Assembly (NCBI RefSeq): GCF_018129005.1 | Contig: NZ_JAAEDL010000020.1 | Coordinates: 41,580 to 105,579, forward strand | Direction: 5' to 3' | DNA from: Neoroseomonas eburnea | GTDB taxonomy: Bacteria; Pseudomonadota; Alphaproteobacteria; Acetobacterales; Acetobacteraceae | Length of the DNA stretch: 64,000 nt | Part shown: positions 16,733 through 25,172 of the stretch, in pieces | Position numbering within the stretch: the stretch's first letter is position 1 | How the letters are laid out: each line of letters opens with the position of its first letter | Program-made: the position numbers and the translations under genes | The notes under the pieces: generated by a model | What the model saw: only the letters and a program-made list of their open reading frames with translations | Told to the model about the DNA's origin: nothing | Databases searched by the model: none

Positions 16733-17527
16733 GCCCATGAAGCGCGCGAGCAGCGCGATCTGGGCGGTAAGCATCGGCTTGCCGCCATGGGTCGCGCAAC
16801 CGCGCTTTGCGGCCTCGGCGAGGAACGGCGTCACTTCCGGCGCCATGATGACCTCCGCCGCCAGCATGGGCGGCGCGAGACGCGCCACCTCCAGCGGCAG
16901 CGCATCGCCCTCGTGCATGCCGAGCGATGTCGCATTCGCCACGATGTCGTGGCCTGACGGATCGGCGCCGCCGGCGCGCGTGTCGCAGGCGGGATAGGCG
17001 GCGCGGACCCGCGCGGCGAGTTCCTCGGCCTTCGCCGCCGTGCGGTTGTGGATGGTCAGCCGTCGCGCGCCATGCCGCGCAAGGGCGAAGGCGAGGCCCG
17101 CCGCCGCGCCGCCCGCGCCGGCCATGAACACCGCGCGGCCGGTGACCTCGTGCCCCGCGCCGCGCAGTCCGGCGACGAAGCCTTCCCCGTCGAACTGCCC
17201 GCCGGTCAGTCTTCCGTCCTCCTCACGGCGGATGACGTTCACCGCGCCGACCTGGCGCGCGTCTGCCGTCAGCTCGTCGCAGAGGGACGCGATCGCCTCC
17301 TTGTGCGGCACGGTCACGACGATGCCGCGCAGGTTCCGCAACCGCCGCAACCCGGCGACGACGGTCGCGAGGTCCTCCGGCAGCACCTGCAGCGGCACCA
17401 GCACGCCGTCATAGCCGAGTGCGTCGTAATGCGCGTTCATCGCCTGCGGCGCGCGCACATGCGCGACCGGATGGGCGAGGATGACGGTGATCGCGGTCTG
17501 CCCCGAGATCGATGCGCGCGTCTGCAT
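16706..17527 (-). CDS. AroE-like (shikimate/quinate dehydrogenase family) enzyme with altered binding site
   Basis: 273 residues. The catalytic lysine K76 (VTVPHKEA), N97 (GAVNVI), catalytic aspartate D113 (FDGEG), nucleotide loop GAGGAAAG near 137-144, NATSLGM, and the closing GGKPMLTAQ are all present, so it is an active-looking AroE-fold dehydrogenase. The two serines that hold the shikimate carboxylate in AroE (SKSP-type motif) are V24 and A26 in AHVRAP, and the NTDG motif is QFDG. Shikimate is therefore an unlikely substrate. Its ATG overlaps the stop of the E1 gene (TGATG), making it the last gene of the liv-E1 operon. Its final residues are encoded by repeat A copy 1. Confidence 0.8.
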   Translation of the reverse strand: MQTRASISGQTAITVILAHPVAHVRAPQAMNAHYDALGYDGVLVPLQVLPEDLATVVAGLRRLRNLRGIVVTVPHKEAIASLCDELTADARQVGAVNVIRREEDGRLTGGQFDGEGFVAGLRGAGHEVTGRAVFMAGAGGAAAGLAFALARHGARRLTIHNRTAAKAEELAARVRAAYPACDTRAGGADPSGHDIVANATSLGMHEGDALPLEVARLAPPMLAAEVIMAPEVTPFLAEAAKRGCATHGGKPMLTAQIALLARFMGAIAVPCDR

Positions 17528-19659
17528 CAGCGCCTCCCGCGTTCGCGCTCCATGGCCAGCAGTGCGGCCTCCACATCTACCTGCGTCGCACGCGCGGCGT
17601 GTTCGAGCACCTTGCTGATGGTCGGGCTCGCCTCGCCGCCCGTGACGCGCGCGACCGGCGCATCGAGCCAGTCGAACAGCCTGCGCTGCGCCGCGTCGGC
17701 GAACCAGCCGCCCCAGGACGGGCCCTGCGCGCCTTCCTCCACCACGATCAGCGCGCCGGTGCGCCTCACGCTCGCTTCCACCGCCGCCCAGTCGAGGCTG
17801 GCACGGTCCAGCGTGCGCAGGTCGATCACCTCCGCATCCACGCCGGTCGCTTCCGCCGCGGCGACGGATTGCGACACCATGTTGAGGTAGGTCGCAACGG
17901 TCACCGCCTTGCCGCGCCGCACCGTCTTCGCCGAACCGATCGGGATGGCGTAGTCCCAATCCTCCTCCGGCGCGTCGCCCTCGCTCTGGTAGAGTGCCAC
18001 GTGTTCCAGCACGAGCACCGGGTCGTCGCAGGCCAGCGCCGCATTCATCAGGCCGACATAGTCGTAGGGCGTGGCGGGTGCCACGATCCGCCATCCCGGT
18101 GCGGTCGCGAAGATGCCGGCCGGGTCCATCGAATGCTGGCTGCCGTAGCCGGTGCCGATCGCGACCTTGGTGCGCAGCACCAGCGGCGCCTTCGCCGTGC
18201 CGCCGAACATGTGGCGCGCCTTGGCCGCCTGGTTGAACACCTGGTCCGCTGCGACCCAGAGGAAATCCGGGTACATGAACTCGACCACCGGCCGGAACCG
18301 CCCATCCATCGCCATGCCGCCGGCGAGGCCCATGAAGGCGGCCTCTGCGATCGGCGTGCCGAGGATGCGGCCCGGGAAGGCCTCCGCCAGCCCGCGCGTC
18401 GCGCCGTTGGTGCCGCCGCGCAGGCGGTGGATGTCCTCGCCCATGACGATGATGCGCGGGTCCGCCGCCATGCGCCGGTGCATCACCTCCGACACGCAGT
18501 CGATGAATTTCCGCTGGACCACGCGGCCGCGGAACGCCGTGCGCGTGCCGGCGAGCTCCGACAGGTCGCCGCGGATATGCATGTCCTTGCTCGCCGGGTC
18601 GGGCCACAGGGCGGGGCGGATGCGGCGGGCATTGCCGGCGGGCTCGGTGAACTCGGCGACGATCTCGGCCATCGCCGCTTCGATCTCCGCCCGCATCTGC
18701 GTGGTCTTTGCCTGAGGCAGGCGCTTCTCCAGCAGCGGGATCGGGTCGCGCGCGCGCCAGGCCGCTTCCTCCTCCTTCGTGCGATAGCCGAAGGCGGAAC
18801 CGGGCAGCGGCCCGTTCTGGTGGAAGAAGCGGTAGCATTCCGCCTCGATCAGCGCCGGGCCGCGGCCTTCGCGGCAGAGCGCCACCGCCTGCTCCATCGC
18901 CAGCTTCACCGCCAGCGGGTCCATCCCGTCCACCTGCCAGGAGGGGATGCCGAAGCCCATGCCGCGTGCCACGAGCCGCGGTTCGCGGGTGCTTTCCGCA
19001 ACCGTCGTCGACACCGCGTAGAGGTTGTTCTCGAGGAAGAACACCATCGGCAGCGACCAGGCCGCGGCGAGGTTCATCGTCTCCAGCGCCGCACCGATAT
19101 TGGTCGCGCCGTCGCCGAGGAATGTCACCGCGACGTTGTCGGTGCCCGCGAACTTCATCGCTGCCGCCGCACCGGCCGCGAGCGGCACGCCGCCGCCGAC
19201 GATCGCATTGGTGCCGAGGCACCCGGCCTCGGCCCAGCGCAGATGCATCGACCCGCCGCGCCCGCCCGACCAGCCGGGGGAAAGCCCCATGATCTCCGCC
19301 AGCGCCTGGCGCAGCACGCCGCGCGCCTCGGGCGTCACCGCATCGGTCGCGCCGACATGGCGCAGCGCCTTGGCGAGGAACTGGTGATGGCCGCGATGGC
19401 TGCCATTGATCTGGTCACCCGGCTTCAGCGCGAAGATCGCCCCCGTCGCGCCGCCCTCCTGGCCGATGGAGGAATGCGCCGGTCCGTGCACCAGCGCCTC
19501 CGACGCCAGCCGCAGCACCGCTTCCTCGAAGGAGCGGATGGCCTGCATGGACCACCACATGCTGCGTGCCGCGTCGGGCGTCAGCGCCTCCCAGTCGGCG
19601 GGCGTCGTCGCGAGCCGGAGGCAGGGCGCGGCGGGGTTGAGCGGGGTCGTCACCGGCAT
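17527..19659 (-). CDS. Thiamine-diphosphate dehydrogenase E1, fused alpha and beta subunits
   Basis: 710 residues joining an E1-alpha domain (about 30-350) and an E1-beta domain (about 370-700), normally separate proteins of 2-oxo acid or acetoin dehydrogenases. The ThDP motif runs from GDG (182-184) to NN (211-212). The beta half shows KFIDCVSEVMHRRM, MGEDIHRLRGG and GTPIAEAAFMGLAGGMA. E1 decarboxylates a 2-oxo acid (or splits acetoin) and passes the acyl group to a lipoyl E2, but no E2 or E3 gene is in the operon. It lies one base after the SDR gene and overlaps the AroE-like gene. The acceptor and substrate are unknown. Confidence 0.88.
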   Translation of the reverse strand: MPVTTPLNPAAPCLRLATTPADWEALTPDAARSMWWSMQAIRSFEEAVLRLASEALVHGPAHSSIGQEGGATGAIFALKPGDQINGSHRGHHQFLAKALRHVGATDAVTPEARGVLRQALAEIMGLSPGWSGGRGGSMHLRWAEAGCLGTNAIVGGGVPLAAGAAAAMKFAGTDNVAVTFLGDGATNIGAALETMNLAAAWSLPMVFFLENNLYAVSTTVAESTREPRLVARGMGFGIPSWQVDGMDPLAVKLAMEQAVALCREGRGPALIEAECYRFFHQNGPLPGSAFGYRTKEEEAAWRARDPIPLLEKRLPQAKTTQMRAEIEAAMAEIVAEFTEPAGNARRIRPALWPDPASKDMHIRGDLSELAGTRTAFRGRVVQRKFIDCVSEVMHRRMAADPRIIVMGEDIHRLRGGTNGATRGLAEAFPGRILGTPIAEAAFMGLAGGMAMDGRFRPVVEFMYPDFLWVAADQVFNQAAKARHMFGGTAKAPLVLRTKVAIGTGYGSQHSMDPAGIFATAPGWRIVAPATPYDYVGLMNAALACDDPVLVLEHVALYQSEGDAPEEDWDYAIPIGSAKTVRRGKAVTVATYLNMVSQSVAAAEATGVDAEVIDLRTLDRASLDWAAVEASVRRTGALIVVEEGAQGPSWGGWFADAAQRRLFDWLDAPVARVTGGEASPTISKVLEHAARATQVDVEAALLAMERERGRR

Positions 19660-19660
19660 G

Positions 19661-20416
19661 TCACGGCGCTCCGTTCGCGGTCCATCCGGCGTCCACCGGC
19701 AGAATGGCGCCGGTGATCGCCCCGGCGGCGGGGGAGGCGAGGAAGCAGGCCATCGCCGCCACCTCCTCCGGCCGCACGAGCCGGCGCAGCGGCGCGCGCG
19801 CCGTCAGCGAGGCGGGATCGAGCCGGCCGCGCGCGACGAGGTCGCTGACCAGGGTCGTCTCCGTATAGCCGGGCGCCAGCGCATTCACCCGCACGCCGCG
19901 CGGCCCCCATTCGCAGGCGAGCGCGCGCGCGAGGTTCGCGACCGCCGCCTTGGTCGCGCAATAGGCCGCGCGCTCCGCCCCGCCGATGGTGCCGTAGAGG
20001 CTCGATGTGAACAGGATCAGCCCGGCCCCGTCGCGCACCATCCGCCGGCCGGCGGCCTGGGCCGTCAGGAAGGCGCCGGTCAGGTTCACATCGATCGTGC
20101 GCCGCCAGTCCGCGACGTCCAGATCCAGCGTCGGCGTGTTCATCGAGAAGCCGGCATTGGCGAGCGCGACGTCCACCCCGCCCCAGGCCGCATCCATCGC
20201 CGCGAAGGCGGCTTCGACCTCGCCGGCATCCGCGACGTTGCCGGCGATGCAGAGCCATTCCTTCGGCGGATCCGGCACCGCATCCCGGTCCAGGATGCAC
20301 ACCCGCGCGCCACGCGCGGCGAAGCCATCCGCGACCGTGCGCCCGATCCCCCGCGCGCCGCCGGTCACGAGCACCCGCGTGCCCGGCGGCGGCAGCGGGG
20401 AGGCCGGCTCAGACAC
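19661..20416 (-). CDS. SDR-family oxidoreductase
   Basis: Classical SDR of 251 residues: TGGARGIG at residues 18-25, NAG motif in LANAGFS, catalytic serine in FTSSLYG and YCATK. It probably reduces or oxidises a secondary alcohol with NAD(P). Its start overlaps the livF stop by eight bases, and its stop lies one base before the E1 start, so it belongs to the liv-E1-AroE-like operon and likely acts on the same imported compound. Confidence 0.88.
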   Translation of the reverse strand: MSEPASPLPPPGTRVLVTGGARGIGRTVADGFAARGARVCILDRDAVPDPPKEWLCIAGNVADAGEVEAAFAAMDAAWGGVDVALANAGFSMNTPTLDLDVADWRRTIDVNLTGAFLTAQAAGRRMVRDGAGLILFTSSLYGTIGGAERAAYCATKAAVANLARALACEWGPRGVRVNALAPGYTETTLVSDLVARGRLDPASLTARAPLRRLVRPEEVAAMACFLASPAAGAITGAILPVDAGWTANGAP

Positions 20417-21113
20417 CGAGATAGGCCCGCTTCACATGCGGGTCCTTGAGCAGGGCGGGTCCGGTGTCGCTCATCACCACCTGGCCGTTCTCCAGCACAT
20501 AGCCGCGCGTCGCGATCTGCAGCGTGTGGACGATGTTCTGCTCGACGATCAGCACCGTCGTCCCGCTCGCGACCACGCGGTCCACGATCTCGAAGACCTG
20601 CTTGACGATCAGCGGCGCGAGGCCGAGCGACGGTTCGTCGAACATCAGCAGCCGCGGGTTGGCCATCATGCCGCGGGCGATGGCGACCATCTGCTGCTCG
20701 CCGCCCGACAGCGATCCGGCCATCTGCGACAGCCTCTCCCGCACGCGCGGGAACAGCGCCAGCACCTCCTCCATCCGCTCGTCGATGCGTGCGCGCGCCG
20801 CCGGCTTGTAGGCGCCGAGCATCAGGTTCTCGCGCACCGTCATGAAGGGGAAGAGCTGCCGCCCTTCCGGCACCATGGTGATGCCGAGGTCGACGATCGC
20901 CGGCGGGCTCAGCCCCGCCGTGTCCCTGCCGTCCACGGTGATGCGCCCGCCGGTCGGCCTGAGCAGCCCGCAGATGGCGCGCAGCGTCGTCGTCTTGCCC
21001 GCACCGTTGCCGCCGACGATGGTGACGACCTCGCCGGCATTCACTTCCAGCGAGACATCCTGCAGCACCGTCACCGGCCCGTAGCCGGCGCGGAGGCCCT
21101 CAAGCCGCAGCAT
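20409..21113 (-). CDS. livF: Branched-chain amino acid-type ABC transporter ATPase LivF
   Basis: 234 residues: Walker A GGNGAGKTT, signature LSGGEQQMVAIARG, Walker B LLMFDEPSLGL, and the LivF-specific VPEGRQLFPFMTVRENLMLG. It is the second ATPase of the HAAT importer. It overlaps the livMG fusion by 14 bases and the SDR gene by eight. Confidence 0.92.
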   Translation of the reverse strand: MLRLEGLRAGYGPVTVLQDVSLEVNAGEVVTIVGGNGAGKTTTLRAICGLLRPTGGRITVDGRDTAGLSPPAIVDLGITMVPEGRQLFPFMTVRENLMLGAYKPAARARIDERMEEVLALFPRVRERLSQMAGSLSGGEQQMVAIARGMMANPRLLMFDEPSLGLAPLIVKQVFEIVDRVVASGTTVLIVEQNIVHTLQIATRGYVLENGQVVMSDTGPALLKDPHVKRAYLGV

Positions 21114-22905
21114 GGGCGTACTCCTCGCCGAGATAGGCCTCGATCACCGCCGGGTTGCGCGCGATCTCGGAGGGTGGGCCCTCCGCGATCAGCTTCCCGG
21201 AATTGATCACCACGATGTGGTCCGACAGCGCCATCACCGCCGCCATGACGTGCTCGATGGCGATGACCGAGACGCCGGAATCGCGCACCCGCTTGATGAG
21301 TTCCACCGCCTGCTGCACGTCGGCCGGGTTGAGGCCGGCCATCACCTCGTCCAGCAGCAGCACGCGCGGCTTCATCGCGAGCGCGCGCGCCACCTCCAGG
21401 CGCTTGGCGCCGCCGACGGTCAGGCTGCGCGCCTCCGCGTCCAGCAGCCCGGTCAGCCCGACGGTTGCCGCCACTTCCTCGGCGATGCGCCGCGCTTCCA
21501 CCGCGCTGCGCGTGCCGTGGAAGGCGCCGAGCATGATGTTCTCCCGCACGCTCAGCCCGGTGAAGGGCTGCACGATCTGGAAGGTACGCGCCACGCCCGC
21601 CGCCGCGAAGCCATGCGGCGAACCGGGCGAGACCCAGGATCCGTCGGGCAGCCGGACCTTCACGCCGCCGGCGCTCGGCGCCAGGAAGCCCGAGAGCAGG
21701 TTGAACAGCGTCGTCTTGCCCGCGCCGTTCGGCCCGATGACGCCGAGCACCTCGCCCTCGCGCAGCGTGACGGAGACGTCGTTGGTCGCCACGAGCCCGC
21801 CGAACCTCTTCGTCAGATTGCGTGCTTCGAGCAGCGGCTCGCCGACCGGCGGCCGTTCCTCCCCAGGTGCCGCGGCTTCGGGGGCTTCGATGCGCGCTGC
21901 GGTGTCCGCCTCCGCCGCACCGCCGAGCCGCCGCTTCAGCCAGGGCCCGATCGAGCCCACCAGCCCTTTCGGCATGGTCAGCACCACCGCCACCAGCACG
22001 AGGCCATAGACCAGGCCGTGCAGCCCGTTCGCCGCGGCGCCCAGCCAGCCGCGCGCGGCCTCGGCGATCGGCACCACCAGCAGCGTACCCCAGATCGGGC
22101 CCGTGACGGTGCCGAGGCCGCCGATCAGCGCGAACATCGCCACCTGGATCGCCGTCGGCAGGGAGAACATCGTCTCCGGGTCGATGAAGTTCAGGTAGAT
22201 GCCGTGAAAGGTGCCGACCAGCGAGGTCAGGCCGGCGGAGATCGCGAAGGCCGCCAGCTTCACCGCGGTCGCGTTGACGCCGACGGCGCGCGCCGCGTCC
22301 TCCCTCTCCCGCACCGCCACCAGGTAGAAGCCGAGGCGCGAATTGCGCACGGCCCAGGATGCCGCGAGGCAGACCACCAGCAGGCCGAAGGCGATGATCA
22401 GGTAGTTCTCCTTGTCGCGGAACAGCATCCAGGCCCAGCCGATGCGCATCTCGGTGCCGACGAACATCGGCACCGGCAGCCCCGCGGAGCCGCCGGTGAA
22501 ATCCTTGAAGTGGATCGCCAGCAGCCGGATCACCTCCAGGAAGGCGATGGTGGAGAGCGTGAAGAACGGCCCGCGCAGCCGGAGGCATGGCCAGGCGATG
22601 GCGACCGCGATGGCGACCGAGACCGCCGCCCCCGCGATGCCGCCGAGCCACGGGATCAGCCCGAAATGCTGGTTCAGCATCGCGCCGGCATAGCCGCCGA
22701 TGCCGTAGAAGATCGTCTGGCCGAGCGAGAGCTGTCCCGCGAAGCCGCCGAGGATGTTCCACGCGCAGGCCATCGCCGCGAAGACGAAGATGGTGACGAA
22801 GATGTGCTGCCAGAAGCCCGAGCCTTCCGGGTCGATCGCCGGGATCAGCCAGAAGGGCAGGGCGAAAAGCGCGGCGAGGCCGCCGAAGGAAAGCGCCAGC
22901 CGCAT
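21100..22905 (-). CDS. Fused LivM permease and LivG ATPase
   Basis: 601 residues. Residues 1-320 are a LivM-type permease with about eight to ten hydrophobic segments (AWNILGGFAGQLSLGQ and LRGPFFTLSTIAFLEVIR are typical). A charged, Ala/Glu/Pro-rich linker (321-357) leads to a LivG ATPase with Walker A GPNGAGKTT (391-399), Walker B VLLLDEVMAGLNP and the H-loop IEHVM. The two are separate in E. coli. The ATG overlaps the livH stop as TGATG; an upstream in-frame extension to 23406 is antisense-like noise within livH. Confidence 0.92.
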   Translation of the reverse strand: MRLALSFGGLAALFALPFWLIPAIDPEGSGFWQHIFVTIFVFAAMACAWNILGGFAGQLSLGQTIFYGIGGYAGAMLNQHFGLIPWLGGIAGAAVSVAIAVAIAWPCLRLRGPFFTLSTIAFLEVIRLLAIHFKDFTGGSAGLPVPMFVGTEMRIGWAWMLFRDKENYLIIAFGLLVVCLAASWAVRNSRLGFYLVAVREREDAARAVGVNATAVKLAAFAISAGLTSLVGTFHGIYLNFIDPETMFSLPTAIQVAMFALIGGLGTVTGPIWGTLLVVPIAEAARGWLGAAANGLHGLVYGLVLVAVVLTMPKGLVGSIGPWLKRRLGGAAEADTAARIEAPEAAAPGEERPPVGEPLLEARNLTKRFGGLVATNDVSVTLREGEVLGVIGPNGAGKTTLFNLLSGFLAPSAGGVKVRLPDGSWVSPGSPHGFAAAGVARTFQIVQPFTGLSVRENIMLGAFHGTRSAVEARRIAEEVAATVGLTGLLDAEARSLTVGGAKRLEVARALAMKPRVLLLDEVMAGLNPADVQQAVELIKRVRDSGVSVIAIEHVMAAVMALSDHIVVINSGKLIAEGPPSEIARNPAVIEAYLGEEYAHAAA

Positions 22906-23777
22906 CACTCGTTCCCCCGCACGCCGAAGAGCCCCGCGGGGCGGACGATCAGGATGCCCAGGAAGATGACGAAGTAGACGACCTCCTTGAGGTCCGGCGC
23001 GACGTAGTAGCCGGCCAGGCTCTCCACCAGCCCGATGATCAGCGCGCCGACCACCGCCCCTTCCAGGCTGCCCATGCCGCCGAGCACCACCACCACGAAG
23101 GCGGTCAGCACGAAGAAGGAGCCCACGGTCGGGAAGGCCGGATAGAGCGGCGCCAGCACCGCGGCCGCGAGCCCGACGCAGCCCGCGCCGATGCCGAAGG
23201 TGATGGCGTAGATGCGGTTGACGTCGATGCCCATCAGCGGCGCGGCGTAGCGGTTCTGCGCCACGGCGCGGATGGCGCGGCCGAGATGCGTCCGGTTCAG
23301 GAAGGCGATCAGCGCGCCGGTCGCGACGAAGGACACGGCGAAGGCCACGAGGTTGCCGCGCGACACGCTCGCCAGCCCGAACAGGTCCGTGGCCTGCCGC
23401 GCCCACGGCAGGTCCACGCTGCGCAGGTCGGCGGAGAAGATCATCAGCGCCGCGTTCGCCAGCGCCGTGCCGACGCCGACGGTGGCGAAGATCTGGATGT
23501 GCGGGTCGGCGTTCATCAGCGGCTGGATGATCGCCCGCTGCATCAGCGCGCCGAGGAAGAAGAACGCCACCGCCAGCGGCAGCGCCGCGACGTAGGGGTG
23601 CAGGCCGAATTGCGTCGCCATGATCCAGGTGGCGTAGAGCCCGACCATCAGCAGCTCCCCATGCGCGAAGTTCACCACGCGCACGATGCCGAAGATGAGG
23701 GTCAACCCGATGCTGATCAGCGCGAAGACGCCGCCGAGCAGCACACCATTGGCGATGAGCTGGAGGAGGATGTCCAT
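22905..23777 (-). CDS. livH: Branched-chain amino acid-type ABC transporter permease LivH
   Basis: 290 residues, mostly hydrophobic, with the family signatures GLTLIFGIVRVVNFAHGEL and AVAQNRYAAPLMGID. It starts 35 bases after the livJ stop. A terminator-like hairpin with a T-tract in that gap probably lowers permease expression relative to the receptor. It is translationally coupled to livMG. Confidence 0.92.
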   Translation of the reverse strand: MDILLQLIANGVLLGGVFALISIGLTLIFGIVRVVNFAHGELLMVGLYATWIMATQFGLHPYVAALPLAVAFFFLGALMQRAIIQPLMNADPHIQIFATVGVGTALANAALMIFSADLRSVDLPWARQATDLFGLASVSRGNLVAFAVSFVATGALIAFLNRTHLGRAIRAVAQNRYAAPLMGIDVNRIYAITFGIGAGCVGLAAAVLAPLYPAFPTVGSFFVLTAFVVVVLGGMGSLEGAVVGALIIGLVESLAGYYVAPDLKEVVYFVIFLGILIVRPAGLFGVRGNE

Positions 23778-23788
23778 GATGCGAAAAA

Positions 23789-23806
23789 GGGCGGCCGGAG
23801 CCGCCC
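23789..23806 (-). terminator. Intra-operon Rho-independent terminator between livJ and livH
   Basis: On the minus strand GGGCGGC-TCCG-GCCGCCC is followed directly by TTTTT. It sits between the livJ stop (23812) and the livH start (23777). Such an attenuating terminator would let the receptor be made in excess over the membrane parts. It is the only hairpin with a clear T-tract noticed in the window. Confidence 0.75.
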
Positions 23807-23811
23807 CCTTC

Positions 23812-25038
23812 TCAGCCTGCCGCGCCCATCTGCGGGCGGAGCTGCGTCACCGCGGCCTGCGCCGGGTAGACGGTGACCTGCCGCCCGCCCTGCCACTGCA
23901 GCAGGAAGGGCCGCACGCGCGTGTTCTGGCCCTTCTCGTCGAAGCGCACGCCCCAGCCGGTCGGCGTCGTGCCTTCCGCCACGTCCGTCGCCAGCACCGC
24001 GGTGCGGATGCGGTCCTTGTCGGTGGACCCGGCCCGCTGGACGGCGTCCAGATAGACCCGCCCGCCGAAGTAGTTGGCGAGCGAATGCCCCGAGCGCGGG
24101 TCGGAGCCGTAGCGCCGCTTGTACAGCTCGACGAAGGCGGAGACGCCCGGCGCGTACTGCTCGTTCACCGCGAACTGGGTGAAGTCCACGTTCATCACGC
24201 CCTCGAAGGCGGGGCCGACGGCGCGCGCCGTGTCGGTCAGCGAATAGCCGGCGCCCGAACCGATCACCATGCGCGGCTTCCAGTTCGCCTCCTGCATGCC
24301 GCGGAAGAACAGCACGATGTCGTTCTGGTAGCCGGTGTGCAGCACGATGTCGGCGTTCACGCCGCGCAGCCGCTGGATGACGGAGGAGAGGTCCACTGAC
24401 CGCGCCGAGTAGGCGAGCTTCTCCACCTGGGTCAGTCCGCGCTGGCGGATCTGCTGTTCCTGGAAGCCGCTCACCGTCTGCCCGTAGAGCGCATCCTCGT
24501 GCAGGATGGCGATCTTCAGGCTTTTGGGATCGACGCCATAGGCCGGCGCCAGCGCATCCGCCACCGCGCCGACCGTCGCCACGCCGAAATCGGACGACCG
24601 CGGGCAGGTGCGGAAGACGTAGCGGAAGCCGCGCTCGGTGATCGGGTCGGAGATCGCGCCCATCTCGAAATAGGGCACTCCCTGCAGCTCGGTCACCTGC
24701 GTCGCTGCGAAGCTCAGCGGGGAGGCATAGGTGCCGAACACCGCGGCCACGCGCTCCACGCTCATCAGGCGGCGGACCTCGCCGATCGCCTGGTTCTGGT
24801 CCACCGCGTCGCCCTTCGCCAGGCGGATCTGGCGGCCGAGCACGCCGCCGGCGCCGTTGCGCTCCTCCACCGCCACTTCCAGGCCGCGGAAGCTCTCGTC
24901 GCCGAGCAGCGCCAGGCCGCCGGAGAAGGGATAGAGCGCGCCGAACTTGATCTCGCCTCCCTGGGCGGAGGCGATTCGGGGGGCGGCAGCAGCGGCGGCG
25001 AACCCCGCCAGCAGCGGGCGGCGACGGGTGGTGACCAT
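23812..25038 (-). CDS. Branched-chain amino acid-type ABC transporter receptor (LivJ/K type)
   Basis: 408 residues; signal peptide TRRRPLLAGFAAAAAAP ending at ASAQ. The mature N-terminus EIKFGALYPFSGGLALLGDE and GLEVAVEERNGAGGVLG are typical of periplasmic-binding-protein-6 receptors for branched-chain amino acids, amides and aromatic or other organic acids. GGAGGAAGGTC fixes the start at 25038; an ATG at 25158 upstream gives only noise. It is first in the operon, so its ligand should be the substrate processed by the SDR, E1 and AroE-like enzymes. Confidence 0.9.
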   Translation of the reverse strand: MVTTRRRPLLAGFAAAAAAPRIASAQGGEIKFGALYPFSGGLALLGDESFRGLEVAVEERNGAGGVLGRQIRLAKGDAVDQNQAIGEVRRLMSVERVAAVFGTYASPLSFAATQVTELQGVPYFEMGAISDPITERGFRYVFRTCPRSSDFGVATVGAVADALAPAYGVDPKSLKIAILHEDALYGQTVSGFQEQQIRQRGLTQVEKLAYSARSVDLSSVIQRLRGVNADIVLHTGYQNDIVLFFRGMQEANWKPRMVIGSGAGYSLTDTARAVGPAFEGVMNVDFTQFAVNEQYAPGVSAFVELYKRRYGSDPRSGHSLANYFGGRVYLDAVQRAGSTDKDRIRTAVLATDVAEGTTPTGWGVRFDEKGQNTRVRPFLLQWQGGRQVTVYPAQAAVTQLRPQMGAAG

Positions 25039-25114
25039 GACCTTCCTCCGGTATCTCGAATTGAAACGGATGTTCTCCGCCCGCGCGCGCCCTGGCAAGC
25101 CCGCCGCGCCCGCC

Positions 25115-25143
25115 TTGACGCGCGGGGGGCTGGCGGAGAATGG
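25115..25143 (+). promoter_or_regulatory. Possible promoter of the quinone oxidoreductase operon
   Basis: TTGACG at 25115-25120, a 17-base spacer and GAATGG, 30 bases before the ATG, in the 134-base gap shared with divergent livJ. The -10 match is poor. Confidence 0.3.
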
Positions 25144-25172
25144 TCGCTCGTCACGCAAGGGGAAACGCAGCC

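Noticed and set aside
16706..17527. Annotation as the biosynthetic shikimate dehydrogenase aroE
   Set aside because: Substrate-binding serines are missing and the gene is in a catabolic transport operon.
17512..19716. 734-codon plus-strand open frame
   Set aside because: Antisense to the E1 alpha/beta gene, composition dominated by Arg and His, no recognisable domain.
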